From positions 62,001 to 126,000 of the forward strand of contig CAKOPW010000002.1 in NCBI GenBank assembly GCA_934101115.1: DNA of 64,000 bases, written 5' to 3'. Both the position numbers and the translations under genes were made by a program. A model generated the notes under the pieces. The model did no database searches. It saw nothing but the letters and a program-made list of their open reading frames with translations, and had not been told where the DNA came from. Below are positions 43,512 through 51,405 of the stretch, piece by piece. This DNA is from an uncultured Bacilli bacterium. Lineage in GTDB: Bacteria; Bacillota_I; Bacilli_A; RF39; UBA660. Each line of letters opens with the position of its first letter. The stretch's first letter is position 1.

Positions 43512-45032
43512 ATGAAAAGTGAACGTAAAAAAAGTTCTTTTAGAAATATGATTACAGCAGTTAGTTCAAATGTTTTAACTATTATAGTTGGACTTGTGGC
43601 TCAAGCTGTATTTATTAAAATTTTAGGATCTGAGTATTTAGGATTGAATGGGCTTTTTTCTAATGTAATATCTATGCTTGGTATTGTTGAACTTGGTATG
43701 GGCTCAGCAATAATTTATAATATGTATAAACCTATTGCAGAGGATGACCATGAAAAGATTAAATCTTTGATGCAGTTTTATAAGAAAAGTTATCGAATTA
43801 TTACATTAATAATTTCAATTATAGGTCTTTTAATAATACCTTTTATTAAATATATTGTTGATATTGAAAGTGTTACAGTGGATATTAATGTATATTTAGT
43901 TTATATTCTTTTCTTGCTTGAAACTGTTTGCTCCTATATTTTATCTTATAAGAGAAGTATGTTATATGCAGACCAAAAAGAGTATATTACGAATTTAATC
44001 CATATGGGATATACGATTATTGTTAATACTTTGCAACTTGCATTTCTTTACTTTACTCATGATTATTATTTGTATTTAATAATAAAAGTAATGATGCGTT
44101 TAGTTGAAAATATTGTAATATCTTCTTATGTGAATAGAAAATATAGTTATCTTAAAGATAAAAATATTACGAAGTTAGATAGTAAAACTGAAAAAGATAT
44201 ATTTCAAAAAATAAGAGCTTTGTTTTTTCACAAAATAGGAACTTTTATTGTATCAGGAACGGATAATATTATAATTTCTAAATATTTAGGATTAGTAACT
44301 GTTGGTTTATATTCTAATTATTATATGATTATTAATGCTGTTCAAACTGTAATAAATCATATTATTCAAGCTACAAGAGCTAGTGTTGGTAATTTGCTTG
44401 TAACAGAATCAAAAGCAAAACAATTTGATATTTTTAATAAAATTCGTTTTGTTAACTTTTGGATTTCATGTTTTTCATCAATTTGTATATTTGTAATAAT
44501 GGATAGTTTTATAACTATTTGGATAGGATATAAATTTGTTTTACCTACAAAAGTTTTATTAGTTTTGGTAATAAATTTCTTTATTGTTTCATCACGTTCC
44601 ACATATGCGGCTTTTAAAGAGGCAGCTGGAATATTTTATGAGGATCGCTTTGTTCCTATAATTGAATCAATCTTAAACATAGTTTTATCAATTATATTTG
44701 TTAAAAAGTTTGGTCTTATGGGAGTATTTATGGGAACAATTGCAAGTGGACTAGTTTTATGGTGTTATAGCTATCCAAAATATGTTTATAATAAACTTTT
44801 TGGAAGAAAAATTATTGATTATATTAAAGAGACAATCTATTATTTTATAATATTTGCTCTTATAGCAGGATTTACTTATTCAATAGCTGTATTAATAAGT
44901 TTTGATAATGTTTATCTTCAATTCATAAGCAATGTATTAATTGCATTAATTGTTCCAAATGTAATTATGTTATTATTATTTTCAAAAGATGAAAACTTTA
45001 AATATTTTATAAATATGATAAAGAGAAACTAA
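43512..45032 (+). CDS. Wzx-like lipid-linked oligosaccharide flippase
   Basis: The 506-residue MOP-superfamily protein has 12-14 helices. It shows ILGSEYLGLNGLFSNVISM and LVTVGLYSNYYMIINAVQ-type text typical of polysaccharide transport proteins, which turn undecaprenyl-linked units to the outer face. AGGTGAGTT precedes the ATG. It is the last gene of the cluster, before a near-perfect terminator. Confidence 0.9.
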   Translation: MKSERKKSSFRNMITAVSSNVLTIIVGLVAQAVFIKILGSEYLGLNGLFSNVISMLGIVELGMGSAIIYNMYKPIAEDDHEKIKSLMQFYKKSYRIITLIISIIGLLIIPFIKYIVDIESVTVDINVYLVYILFLLETVCSYILSYKRSMLYADQKEYITNLIHMGYTIIVNTLQLAFLYFTHDYYLYLIIKVMMRLVENIVISSYVNRKYSYLKDKNITKLDSKTEKDIFQKIRALFFHKIGTFIVSGTDNIIISKYLGLVTVGLYSNYYMIINAVQTVINHIIQATRASVGNLLVTESKAKQFDIFNKIRFVNFWISCFSSICIFVIMDSFITIWIGYKFVLPTKVLLVLVINFFIVSSRSTYAAFKEAAGIFYEDRFVPIIESILNIVLSIIFVKKFGLMGVFMGTIASGLVLWCYSYPKYVYNKLFGRKIIDYIKETIYYFIIFALIAGFTYSIAVLISFDNVYLQFISNVLIALIVPNVIMLLLFSKDENFKYFINMIKRN

Positions 45033-45046
45033 ATTGTTTTATTAAT

Positions 45047-45075
45047 AAAAAGTACGCATTTATGCGTACTTTTTT
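45047..45075 (+). terminator. terminator closing the polysaccharide cluster
   Basis: AAAAAGTACGCA (45047-45058)-TTTA-TGCGTACTTTTT (45063-45074): 12-bp perfect stem with T run. Confidence 0.92.
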
Positions 45076-45162
45076 GAAATGATGATCCTTTTTAAAAAAA
45101 GTTTACAACTAAATATTATATGTTATATAATAAATTTAACTAAGATTTCAATAGGTGGGGGA

Positions 45163-47925
45163 ATGGAAATGAAATATAGTTTTGATAGCCAAGAAAAGGC
45201 ATTAAGATATTTAATAGAAAATGAGCCACATGATATCAAAAAATTTGAAAATTTATATAATGTGGATACTGAAGATAAGGCAAGAGCAGAAATTAAATTA
45301 CGTTCAATATTGTTTAGTAGAATTTGGACTGCTGATGAAAAAGTTCGATTGATTAAATTATACGGTCATGGTGATTCTAATAGAGAATGGGTGTATAAAA
45401 CTGGCGAAAATGAATTTAGCAATTTAGTTGATTTTGATGGCCTTTCTTTAATTGATGAGTGTATTAAAAAGAAAAGTTTTTCTGGCGTACAAGCGTTGTT
45501 GGAACTAGGAAACAATATATCAGTAGCAACGATTTTAATCATTATAAAGTACATAAAAGATCCTAAGGAACGTTATAAGTATTGTGAATTAATAGTTGAA
45601 CATTATAAAAATGCAGAAACTATTGAAGCATATACGGGAACTGATAATCAATATTATCTAAGGGAAATTCCTTCTTTATGCGATTGTTATTCTGAATATT
45701 GGAGTAATGGTTATTCTAAACGTTTTAGGAGAACAGTTAGTTCAATGGAAGCTATTTGTAACACTAATGATTTAGAATTAGTTAAACTATTTTTACCAAC
45801 TGTCAAAGATATCAGACCATTATTTACATTTGCAGTAAAAACTGGAAATATAGAAATGGTTAAATTGTTTATTGAAAATGGTGCCGATGTTAATTTCCAA
45901 TATGTTGAGTTTGGAACTAATGAATGTGTGTTTAAAACTCCATTAAAGGTTGCAATAGAAAATAATGACTTGGAAATGGTTAAGTTTTTGTATAAAAATG
46001 GAGCTGATTTAAACTTTGTTGATCAAAGTGAAGAAGTTCAAAAGTGTGTAAATAATATAGGTTATAATGAACAAGAAGATGAAAAAGAAGGCTTGTATCC
46101 TAAACATTCATATGATGATAGATGGAACTATATTTCATGGACAAAGCCACCACTAGAATATGCAATTAAATCTGGAGCAGCTTCGATTTTGGAGGTTTAT
46201 CAATTTGCAGCTGATTTTAGAGAAAGTGAAAATTATTTTGAAAAACAATTTGAAAGTCGAGTTGCAATTGTTAAATATTTATATAAAAATGGAGCTGTTT
46301 TTCAAAATGGAGAAATTAACTATACAGATTTAATATGTTTTACAATTAAATCTGATGATTTTAAAGCTACAAAATATTTTTTTGATGAAGCTCTAAAAAA
46401 TGGTAGCCACTTGGATTTTACTAAAATTATTAGTTTTATACATGAACCTGGAGTAGTTACGATTTCGCCTACTAAAACATATTGTTATTTTGAAGGTTTA
46501 AAGTTCTCTGAAAAGAAGCGAAAAAATGCAACTCCTTGGTTTGAAATGTGTATAAAATATTCAAAAAAGATGGATAGTGAAAATCATTTAAATAATGTAA
46601 AAAATATGTTGGAATTGATTTTTCAGTCATTTCCAAAGCATGTTATATTATCAATATATAAAAAAGCGATTACTGAATTAAGCAATGAATTGCCAAAAGA
46701 TATGTTAAAAGAAATACCAGCTGTTATTGGAATGGATGTTCCGGATATAGAAGAGGCTTTGATGCTAGGTTATGACATTAATTCAATTGATAATAATGAA
46801 AATAATGTTTTAATGGATTATCTTTTAAAGAATAATCGTTTAGATCACAAAGATGAAGTTATTGAAACAATAGATAAACTGGTTTCATTAGGTTTAAATC
46901 CTAATTATCAAAGTTCTGATGGTAGAAGTGCTTTAAGTATTGCAATTGATCAATTAGCAGTATGCGGATATATGGAGTTTTCGGAAATATTTAACATAGA
47001 AACAGGAAAATTATTTTATTCTCCTGAAGTATACGAACAATCAAAAAAGGCAATTGTAAAAAAATTAATTGAATTGTCAAGTCAAGATATTATTATGAGT
47101 GATGCTGTAAAACGAAGTGTTTATTCAAAAATAACTCCTGGATATGCTCAAATAATTTATAACGAAATTTTAGATGAATTAGTTAAAAAAGGATTTAAAG
47201 TTAATGATGATTATTTTGCTCAATCAATAACATTTTTAAATGAAAAATATTTATCAAAACTTATTACAAATCCTTGGGAATATTTACAAAATCTATATAA
47301 TAAATTTCCAAATAAAACAATTGAAACAAATCAAGAATTTCCAAAAATTGAGGCTGTTACGGGATATAAATATGGTACAAAAGAAAGTAATAATCTATTT
47401 GCATTAATTGTTGAGCATTTAAAGAGAAATTTTGCAACTTCAATTGATGAAATATGTGATCCAAATAGAGTTATAAATGAAAAAGGCTATTGGATTATAG
47501 AAAAGTCAGAATATGAGCCATTGACTGATTTAAAAAGAGCTCAAGATAAATTATTAGATGAAATTTCTAGATATATTGGAAAATTGGATTATAGACAAAT
47601 TATAATGCTTTTGGATAGTTTTTCTTTAATTGATGAAGATAGCATTAAAAGAAATGAAATTCTAGCAAGAGCTATAGATGCAAGAGATACTAAACTTTGT
47701 GAAGAACTCATAAAAAGAGGATTTTCTATTGTTTGTTATGATTCTAATGGACACGATGTAACTACCAAAAGATATGGCAGTAAGCGAGTAAAAATAGTCC
47801 AATCTTTAGTTGAAGGATATACTCCTGATAAGGAATATGAAAGTTTGTTGTCAGAAATTGGATGTGACGTTGGTGGTGCAAAACTTTCAAAAAAAATAAA
47901 AGATCCTAACGAAGTTAATAATTAA
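45163..47925 (+). CDS. large ankyrin-repeat protein
   Basis: The 920-residue cytoplasmic protein has no signal peptide. Clear ankyrin units include LFTFAVKTGNIEMVKLFIEN, GADVNFQ, PLKVAIENNDLEMVKFLYKN, GADLNF, RVAIVKYLYKNGA, NVLMDYLLKNN and GRSALSIAIDQLA. Weaker units continue to the end (LARAIDARDTKLCEELIKRG). Repeats are spaced by long helical stretches. Ankyrin proteins bind other proteins; large free-standing ones are unusual in free-living Firmicutes and more common in host-associated bacteria. The ATG at 45163 has AGGTG 5 bases upstream; TATAAT at 45126-45131. The monocistronic gene ends at a strong terminator. Confidence 0.85.
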   Translation: MEMKYSFDSQEKALRYLIENEPHDIKKFENLYNVDTEDKARAEIKLRSILFSRIWTADEKVRLIKLYGHGDSNREWVYKTGENEFSNLVDFDGLSLIDECIKKKSFSGVQALLELGNNISVATILIIIKYIKDPKERYKYCELIVEHYKNAETIEAYTGTDNQYYLREIPSLCDCYSEYWSNGYSKRFRRTVSSMEAICNTNDLELVKLFLPTVKDIRPLFTFAVKTGNIEMVKLFIENGADVNFQYVEFGTNECVFKTPLKVAIENNDLEMVKFLYKNGADLNFVDQSEEVQKCVNNIGYNEQEDEKEGLYPKHSYDDRWNYISWTKPPLEYAIKSGAASILEVYQFAADFRESENYFEKQFESRVAIVKYLYKNGAVFQNGEINYTDLICFTIKSDDFKATKYFFDEALKNGSHLDFTKIISFIHEPGVVTISPTKTYCYFEGLKFSEKKRKNATPWFEMCIKYSKKMDSENHLNNVKNMLELIFQSFPKHVILSIYKKAITELSNELPKDMLKEIPAVIGMDVPDIEEALMLGYDINSIDNNENNVLMDYLLKNNRLDHKDEVIETIDKLVSLGLNPNYQSSDGRSALSIAIDQLAVCGYMEFSEIFNIETGKLFYSPEVYEQSKKAIVKKLIELSSQDIIMSDAVKRSVYSKITPGYAQIIYNEILDELVKKGFKVNDDYFAQSITFLNEKYLSKLITNPWEYLQNLYNKFPNKTIETNQEFPKIEAVTGYKYGTKESNNLFALIVEHLKRNFATSIDEICDPNRVINEKGYWIIEKSEYEPLTDLKRAQDKLLDEISRYIGKLDYRQIIMLLDSFSLIDEDSIKRNEILARAIDARDTKLCEELIKRGFSIVCYDSNGHDVTTKRYGSKRVKIVQSLVEGYTPDKEYESLLSEIGCDVGGAKLSKKIKDPNEVNN

Positions 47926-47939
47926 AAAAGTTTAAAAAG

Positions 47940-47969
47940 CTGATATTTAAGTCAAATATCAGTTTTTTT
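47940..47969 (+). terminator. terminator of the ankyrin gene
   Basis: CTGATATTT (47940-47948)-AAGTC-AAATATCAG (47954-47962) and T7. Confidence 0.9.
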
Positions 47970-48033
47970 ATTAAATATAAAAAGATATAGTATAAATTTT
48001 GTAATTCAAAACACAATAATTTTAGGTGATAAT

Positions 48034-48579
48034 ATGTCTAGAATATTAATGATAGTTGGATCAAGAAGAGAAGGTAATTCAATTCACTTAGCAAATAGTT
48101 TAAAAACTATTTTTGATAAAAACAGAATATCAAGTGATATTATAGTTCCGGGAAATCAAAAAATATATTTATGTACTGGATGTATGGATTGTGACAAAAA
48201 TGGTGTATGTGATTTTAATGATGATATGAAAGCAAACATTGATAAAGTTAATAATGCTGAAGTGTTACTTTTTATTACTCCAACGAGATGGAACACTTTA
48301 TCAGGTGACTTGAAAATATTTATTGATAGGTTAAATCCTCTTTATAGTGAGAAAAAGCTAAAAAATAAAAAAATGATTGTTCTAGTTGTAGGTTCAAAAT
48401 CCAGAAATGAATATTCAACTGATGGTGCTTTAACATCGCTTGGTTCATTTATTGAAAGTGCAGAAGGAAAGTTAGTGTATAAAGCATTTTTTGATAATTG
48501 TTTAAATTATCCAGATATTCTAAACTATAGTGATAAAATTGAATTTGTTGCAAATGATATAATAAATGCTATAAATTAA
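48034..48579 (+). CDS. flavodoxin-like NAD(P)H-dependent oxidoreductase
   Basis: The 181-residue flavoprotein of the FMN_red / iron-sulfur-flavoprotein group has the phosphate-binding GSRREGNSIHLA (10-21) and CTGCMDCDKNGVCDFNDDM (~48-66), whose Cys pattern is common to this family. FITPTRWNTLSGDLKIFIDR lies near the flavin. It probably reduces small redox substrates; the partner is unknown. AGGTGATA precedes the ATG. Confidence 0.88.
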   Translation: MSRILMIVGSRREGNSIHLANSLKTIFDKNRISSDIIVPGNQKIYLCTGCMDCDKNGVCDFNDDMKANIDKVNNAEVLLFITPTRWNTLSGDLKIFIDRLNPLYSEKKLKNKKMIVLVVGSKSRNEYSTDGALTSLGSFIESAEGKLVYKAFFDNCLNYPDILNYSDKIEFVANDIINAIN

Positions 48580-48683
48580 TGTGGAAAAAATAAAAAAAGT
48601 TATTATGTCAACATTGATGTCAATTACAAATTGCTTCTAATTTTTAATAAATATGATAATATGTAATTGAGGTGATAAAACTG

Positions 48684-49394
48684 ATGAATGTTGATAAATT
48701 GGCTAATAATCTAAAAAAATTGAGACTAGAAAATAATTTAAGCCAAGAAGAGTTAAGTAGGAAATTATTTGTTAGTAGGCAAGCAGTATCTCGTTGGGAG
48801 ACTGGCAAAAGCATTCCTGATTACTCAACTTTATTAAATATTTGTGATTATTATAAAATTACATTAGATAGTTTATTTGGTTTAACGAGTAAAGATGATT
48901 TGTTTGATTTAGCAATTAAGAGTATAAATTCTGGAAAGTTTTATAAAAAAGCGCTTAAAGTTATAGCCGTTTTTGTATGTGGATTTTTACTGCTGTTTAG
49001 TATGCTTTTTACTATTAAATTCTATAATAGAAATAGCATTTATGAGATGGAGTATAAATCAAGTGATATTTCATGCAATCAAGGATTGTTAGTTACAAGT
49101 TTGGATTATATTTATTTTTCTCCATGTAAAATTCATTTTGAAATAACTGAAGAGTTAAAAAAAGTGAAATACTATTATGTGTATGATGATGAAGAAAAAC
49201 TCATAGTTGAAGGCGGTGAAAATGCTATGAATTTCATATGGAGAGATACACGAAAAAACTCAGAATTATTTAATTTAAAGCAGTTTAAAATTGATGAAAG
49301 CATTCCTGATATGTATGTTTCTGTTATAACAGAAAATAATAAGGAATACACTTTACATTTATCGTCAAACAAATTATCATCAAATAAAATATAA
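48684..49394 (+). CDS. membrane-tethered HTH (XRE family) regulator
   Basis: The 236-residue protein has an N-terminal Cro/C1 HTH (LANNLKKLRLENNLSQEELS and RKLFVSRQAVSRWETGKSIP), a linker, one membrane helix (~99-118) and an extracellular domain of about 115 residues. This layout suggests a sensor that links an outside signal to transcription. The ATG at 48684 lies about 9 bases from AGGTG; an in-frame CTG at 48681 would be better spaced but is rare. Confidence 0.85.
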   Translation: MNVDKLANNLKKLRLENNLSQEELSRKLFVSRQAVSRWETGKSIPDYSTLLNICDYYKITLDSLFGLTSKDDLFDLAIKSINSGKFYKKALKVIAVFVCGFLLLFSMLFTIKFYNRNSIYEMEYKSSDISCNQGLLVTSLDYIYFSPCKIHFEITEELKKVKYYYVYDDEEKLIVEGGENAMNFIWRDTRKNSELFNLKQFKIDESIPDMYVSVITENNKEYTLHLSSNKLSSNKI

Positions 49395-49429
49395 AAAAGT
49401 TTTTTTTAGCAATTTTAAAAACTTTTTTT
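49393..49429 (+). terminator. terminator of the HTH gene
   Basis: AAAAAAGTTTTT pairs with AAAAACTTTTTT (49393-49428), an A/T-rich 12-bp stem with T tail. Confidence 0.7.
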
Positions 49430-49480
49430 ATGAAAGAAAATTTATAGTTTTTTTTGTTATAATAATTTTGGTGAAATTAA

Positions 49481-50230
49481 ATGAATGAACTATATTCCGT
49501 TTTTATTAAATATTACTTTTTAAATCCTATTATAATTTTTGCTTTTTTATTAGGTGTATTTTGCTTTTTATTTGAATCGAAGATAATAGGATATTTTGGT
49601 GAACTTTGGACTAAAAAGGATTTAAAAAAGTTATCGAAGGAATATAAAATATTGAATAATATAATGATTAGAGTAAATAATTCTACTCATCAAATAGATC
49701 ATATTGTGGTATCTAAATATGGAATTTTCGTTATTGAAACAAAGCAATATAATGGTTTTATTACTGGTGAAAAATATGATTCTAAATGGGTTAGACATGT
49801 CGGAAAGAAAAAGTATTATTATACAAATCCTATAAAACAAAATTATGGACATATATTATCTTTAAGTGAACTTTTAAATATTGATAAAAATAAATTTATC
49901 AACATTGTTTCTATTCCTAGTGCTGCGAGACTTAGAATAAAGGATGATAGTGAAGTTGTTAGATATGGAAAAGTAAAGGATAAAATTCTTTCTTATAGAA
50001 ATGAAATAGTTGAAAATGTAGATGAAATCACGGAAATTTTATTAAGTTCTAATATTAAAGATAATCAAATAAAAAAGGAGCATATTAAAAATTTAAAAAG
50101 CGTCCATAATGCTGATTATTCTAAGTTATGTCCAAAATGTGGTGGGAAACTAGTTCAAAAGTCGGGAAAATATGGTTCGTTTTTAGCTTGTAGTAATTAT
50201 CCTAAATGTCGATATACTAAAAATGTATAG
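49481..50230 (+). CDS. NERD-domain protein with topoisomerase-type zinc finger
   Basis: The 249-residue protein has an N-terminal membrane helix (~13-31), then a NERD nuclease-related domain (QIDHIVVSKYGIFVIETKQY, ~70-89, with the Asp and Glu-x-Lys of the PD-(D/E)xK fold). A C-terminal C4 zinc ribbon (CPKCGGKLVQKSGKYGSF..CSNYPKC, ~218-243) is like those of topoisomerase I. NERD proteins are thought to act on DNA but are little studied. It lies directly upstream of the toxin-antitoxin-like array. Confidence 0.88.
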   Translation: MNELYSVFIKYYFLNPIIIFAFLLGVFCFLFESKIIGYFGELWTKKDLKKLSKEYKILNNIMIRVNNSTHQIDHIVVSKYGIFVIETKQYNGFITGEKYDSKWVRHVGKKKYYYTNPIKQNYGHILSLSELLNIDKNKFINIVSIPSAARLRIKDDSEVVRYGKVKDKILSYRNEIVENVDEITEILLSSNIKDNQIKKEHIKNLKSVHNADYSKLCPKCGGKLVQKSGKYGSFLACSNYPKCRYTKNV

Positions 50231-50257
50231 AAAAATAATAAAAAATATGGTAATATG
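50229..50257 (+). promoter_or_regulatory. promoter of antitoxin-like RNA 1
   Basis: TAGAAA (50229-50234), 17 bases, TAATAT (50252-50257). The -35 overlaps the NERD stop codon. Confidence 0.6.
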
Positions 50258-50263
50258 TATTTA

Positions 50264-50377
50264 GCAAGAAAACTTGCATACAATAAAAAAGGAAACATTA
50301 AGTTTGCAAATGTTGAATGTCTACCTGTTATTTTACAGCAGACATTTAATTCTTTTGAATTAAGTGTCTATTTTTTT
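50264..50377 (+). ncRNA. putative antisense antitoxin RNA, copy 1
   Basis: A predicted RNA of about 114 bases starts at the stem-loop GCAAG-AAAA-CTTGC (50265-50278). It ends in the terminator AGACATTTAATTC (50340-50352)-TTTT-GAATTAAGTGTCT (50357-50369) plus T7. It is antisense to the last bases, stop codon and 3' UTR of the peptide gene at 50368-50460. The left arm of its terminator can also pair with AGTGTCT in the toxin 5' UTR. A plus-strand frame beginning MYLARKLAYNKKGN crosses it and is discussed separately. Confidence 0.6.
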
Positions 50378-50460
50378 ATTACAACTATCAAAATGATAAG
50401 AAGAAATAAAATGATAGTAATGTATTTAAGAACTTTTATGATAAAGGTTCTTTTTTTCAT
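50368..50460 (-). CDS. 30-residue hydrophobic peptide, putative type I toxin 1
   Basis: The peptide MKKRTFIIKVLKYITI.. runs into Ile/Leu/Val residues and ends VVIKK. The ATG lies 9 bases after GAGGAGG on the minus strand. The promoter is TTGGTT, 17 bases, TATAAT (50552-50524), giving a 5' UTR of about 57 bases. A minus-strand hairpin with TTTTTTATT beyond the gene (50285-50320) would end a message of about 235 bases that covers nearly all of the antisense RNA. AGTGTCTA in the UTR is fully complementary to TAGACACT at the stop codon. Confidence 0.68.
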   Translation of the reverse strand: MKKRTFIIKVLKYITIILFLLIILIVVIKK

Positions 50461-50523
50461 TATACCAAACCTCCTCTCTAAAAAGATTAGAGGTAGACAC
50501 TCAACAACTGATGCTCCAAATAA

Positions 50524-50552
50524 ATTATAACAGCAAAGGATGTTATAACCAA
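50524..50552 (-). promoter_or_regulatory. promoter of putative toxin 1
   Basis: On the minus strand TTGGTT (50552-50547), 17 bases, TATAAT (50529-50524). Confidence 0.75.
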
Positions 50553-50618
50553 TACATTTGTTCGTGTATTTTGCTTTGTTGAAGAAAACCAATAAAAAAA
50601 ATATTTCATAAATTAGTC

Positions 50619-50647
50619 TAGAAAAGAATTTAAAAATATGGTAATAT
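50619..50647 (+). promoter_or_regulatory. promoter of antitoxin-like RNA 2
   Basis: TAGAAA (50619-50624), 17 bases, TAATAT (50642-50647). Confidence 0.6.
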
Positions 50648-50653
50648 GTATTT

Positions 50654-50761
50654 AGCAAGAAAGCTTGCATATAATAAAAAAGGGAACATTCAGTTTTGGT
50701 ATGTTGAATGTCCTTCTTAATGGGTTTGGCACTCTAACATAGTAGAGTGTCTATTTTTTTA
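50654..50761 (+). ncRNA. putative antisense antitoxin RNA, copy 2
   Basis: It opens with the stem-loop GCAAG-AAAG-CTTGC. Its terminator differs from copies 1 and 3: GCACTCTA (50729-50736)-ACATAG-TAGAGTGT (50743-50750), then T7. The middle hairpin ACATTCA...TGAATGT is a perfect 7-bp stem that, read on the minus strand, is the terminator of the toxin message. Confidence 0.6.
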
Positions 50762-50843
50762 TTGCTAAAACCAATAAGGTAGATAGTAATAGAATGATAC
50801 ATATGAACTTTAAAAACTTTAAAATGAAAGTTTTAGTTTTCAT
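50751..50843 (-). CDS. 30-residue hydrophobic peptide, putative type I toxin 2
   Basis: MKTKTFILKFLKFICIILLL begins the peptide, which ends LAIKK: the same length, Lys-rich start and Lys-Lys end as copy 1, with about half the residues changed. AAGGAGG lies 9 bases before the ATG. UTR bases GAGTGTC pair with GACACTC after the stop, keeping the complementarity although both sides differ from copy 1. Confidence 0.68.
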   Translation of the reverse strand: MKTKTFILKFLKFICIILLLSTLLVLAIKK

Positions 50844-50906
50844 TAATATCTGCCTCCTTTCAAATTGGATTGGAGGATGACACTCAACAACTGATGTTCC
50901 AAATAA

Positions 50907-50935
50907 ATTATAACAATAAAACAATTTACAATCAA
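50907..50935 (-). promoter_or_regulatory. promoter of putative toxin 2
   Basis: On the minus strand TTGATT (50935-50930), 17 bases, TATAAT (50912-50907). Confidence 0.75.
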
Positions 50936-51002
50936 TGCATTTGTTCGTATAAATCGTATTTAGTTTAATAGATAAATGGAAAGCAAATTTTATAAATCAG
51001 TC

Positions 51003-51031
51003 TAGATAAATAATAAAAAATATGGTAATAT
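51003..51031 (+). promoter_or_regulatory. promoter of antitoxin-like RNA 3
   Basis: TAGATA (51003-51008), 17 bases, TAATAT (51026-51031). Confidence 0.6.
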
Positions 51032-51037
51032 GTATTT

Positions 51038-51152
51038 AGCAAGAAAACTTGCATACAATAAAAAAGGGAACATTCAGTTTTTCCGAGTTGAATGTCTACC
51101 CGTTATTTTAGTGGAGACATTTAATTCTTTTGAATTAAGTGTCTATTTTTTT
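51038..51152 (+). ncRNA. putative antisense antitoxin RNA, copy 3
   Basis: It begins at the stem-loop GCAAG-AAAA-CTTGC and ends in the terminator AGACATTTAATTC (51115-51127)-TTTT-GAATTAAGTGTCT (51132-51144) plus T7, identical in its stem to copy 1. It overlaps the stop and 3' UTR of the peptide gene at 51143-51235. Confidence 0.6.
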
Positions 51153-51235
51153 ATTACTAAAACCAATAAGGTTAAGAGTAGTAAAATGAGTGATATGTAA
51201 CGAAGCAGTTTTATATGGTATTCGCGTTTTTTCAA
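51143..51235 (-). CDS. 30-residue hydrophobic peptide, putative type I toxin 3 (TTG start)
   Basis: MKKREYHIKLLRYISLILLL begins the peptide, which ends VLVIKK. The start codon is TTG, 10 bases after GGAGG, whereas copies 1 and 2 use ATG; this may lower expression. The same 30-codon length, frame and end as the other two argue that it is functional. AGTGTCTG in the UTR pairs with TAGACACT at the stop (last pair G-U). Confidence 0.63.
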   Translation of the reverse strand: MKKREYHIKLLRYISLILLLLTLLVLVIKK

Positions 51236-51299
51236 ATCTCTCAAACCTCCTCTCTATAAAGATTAGAGGCAGACACTCAACAACTGATGTTCCAAATCA

Positions 51300-51328
51300 A
51301 TTATAACAGCAAATCAATTTACGACTAA
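51300..51328 (-). promoter_or_regulatory. promoter of putative toxin 3
   Basis: On the minus strand TTAGTC (51328-51323), 17 bases, TATAAT (51305-51300). The -35 is weaker than in copies 1 and 2. Confidence 0.65.
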
Positions 51329-51405
51329 TACATTTGTTCGTATATTCTGAAATTTGCAAATACACTTAAAATTTGCTATAATACGCCACGATGTGAGGGA
51401 ATGTT

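Larger units (their letters stand above)
50229..51370. repeat. three tandem ~385-bp units of a convergent RNA/peptide module
   Basis: Three units begin at about 50229, 50619 and 51003 (periods 390 and 384). Each holds, left to right: a plus-strand promoter (TAGAAA or TAGATA, 17-base spacer, TAATAT), a conserved stem-loop, a plus-strand terminator, a minus-strand 30-codon gene with strong ribosome site, a UTR with GTTGAGTGTC, a minus-strand promoter ending in TATAAT, and an ACATTTGTTCG-like block. Divergence is greatest in the peptide genes and the terminator stems. No IS or CRISPR features. This explains the whole 1.18-kb gap between the NERD and LCP genes. Confidence 0.85.

Noticed and set aside
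50255..50530. 91-codon plus-strand frame across the first toxin-antitoxin-like unit
   Set aside because: It runs through two terminators and the opposite-strand peptide gene. Past the first ~15 codons, the reading frame is not kept between copies (copy 2 stops soon after ECPS).
50368..50670. 100-codon minus-strand frame containing toxin 1
   Set aside because: The strong ribosome site and promoter fix the start at 50460. The N-terminal extension crosses the promoter and the neighbouring unit and is not conserved in copies 2 and 3.
50229..51370. Insertion sequence or transposon repeats
   Set aside because: There is no transposase and no terminal inverted repeats. The units are explained by promoters, terminators and small genes.
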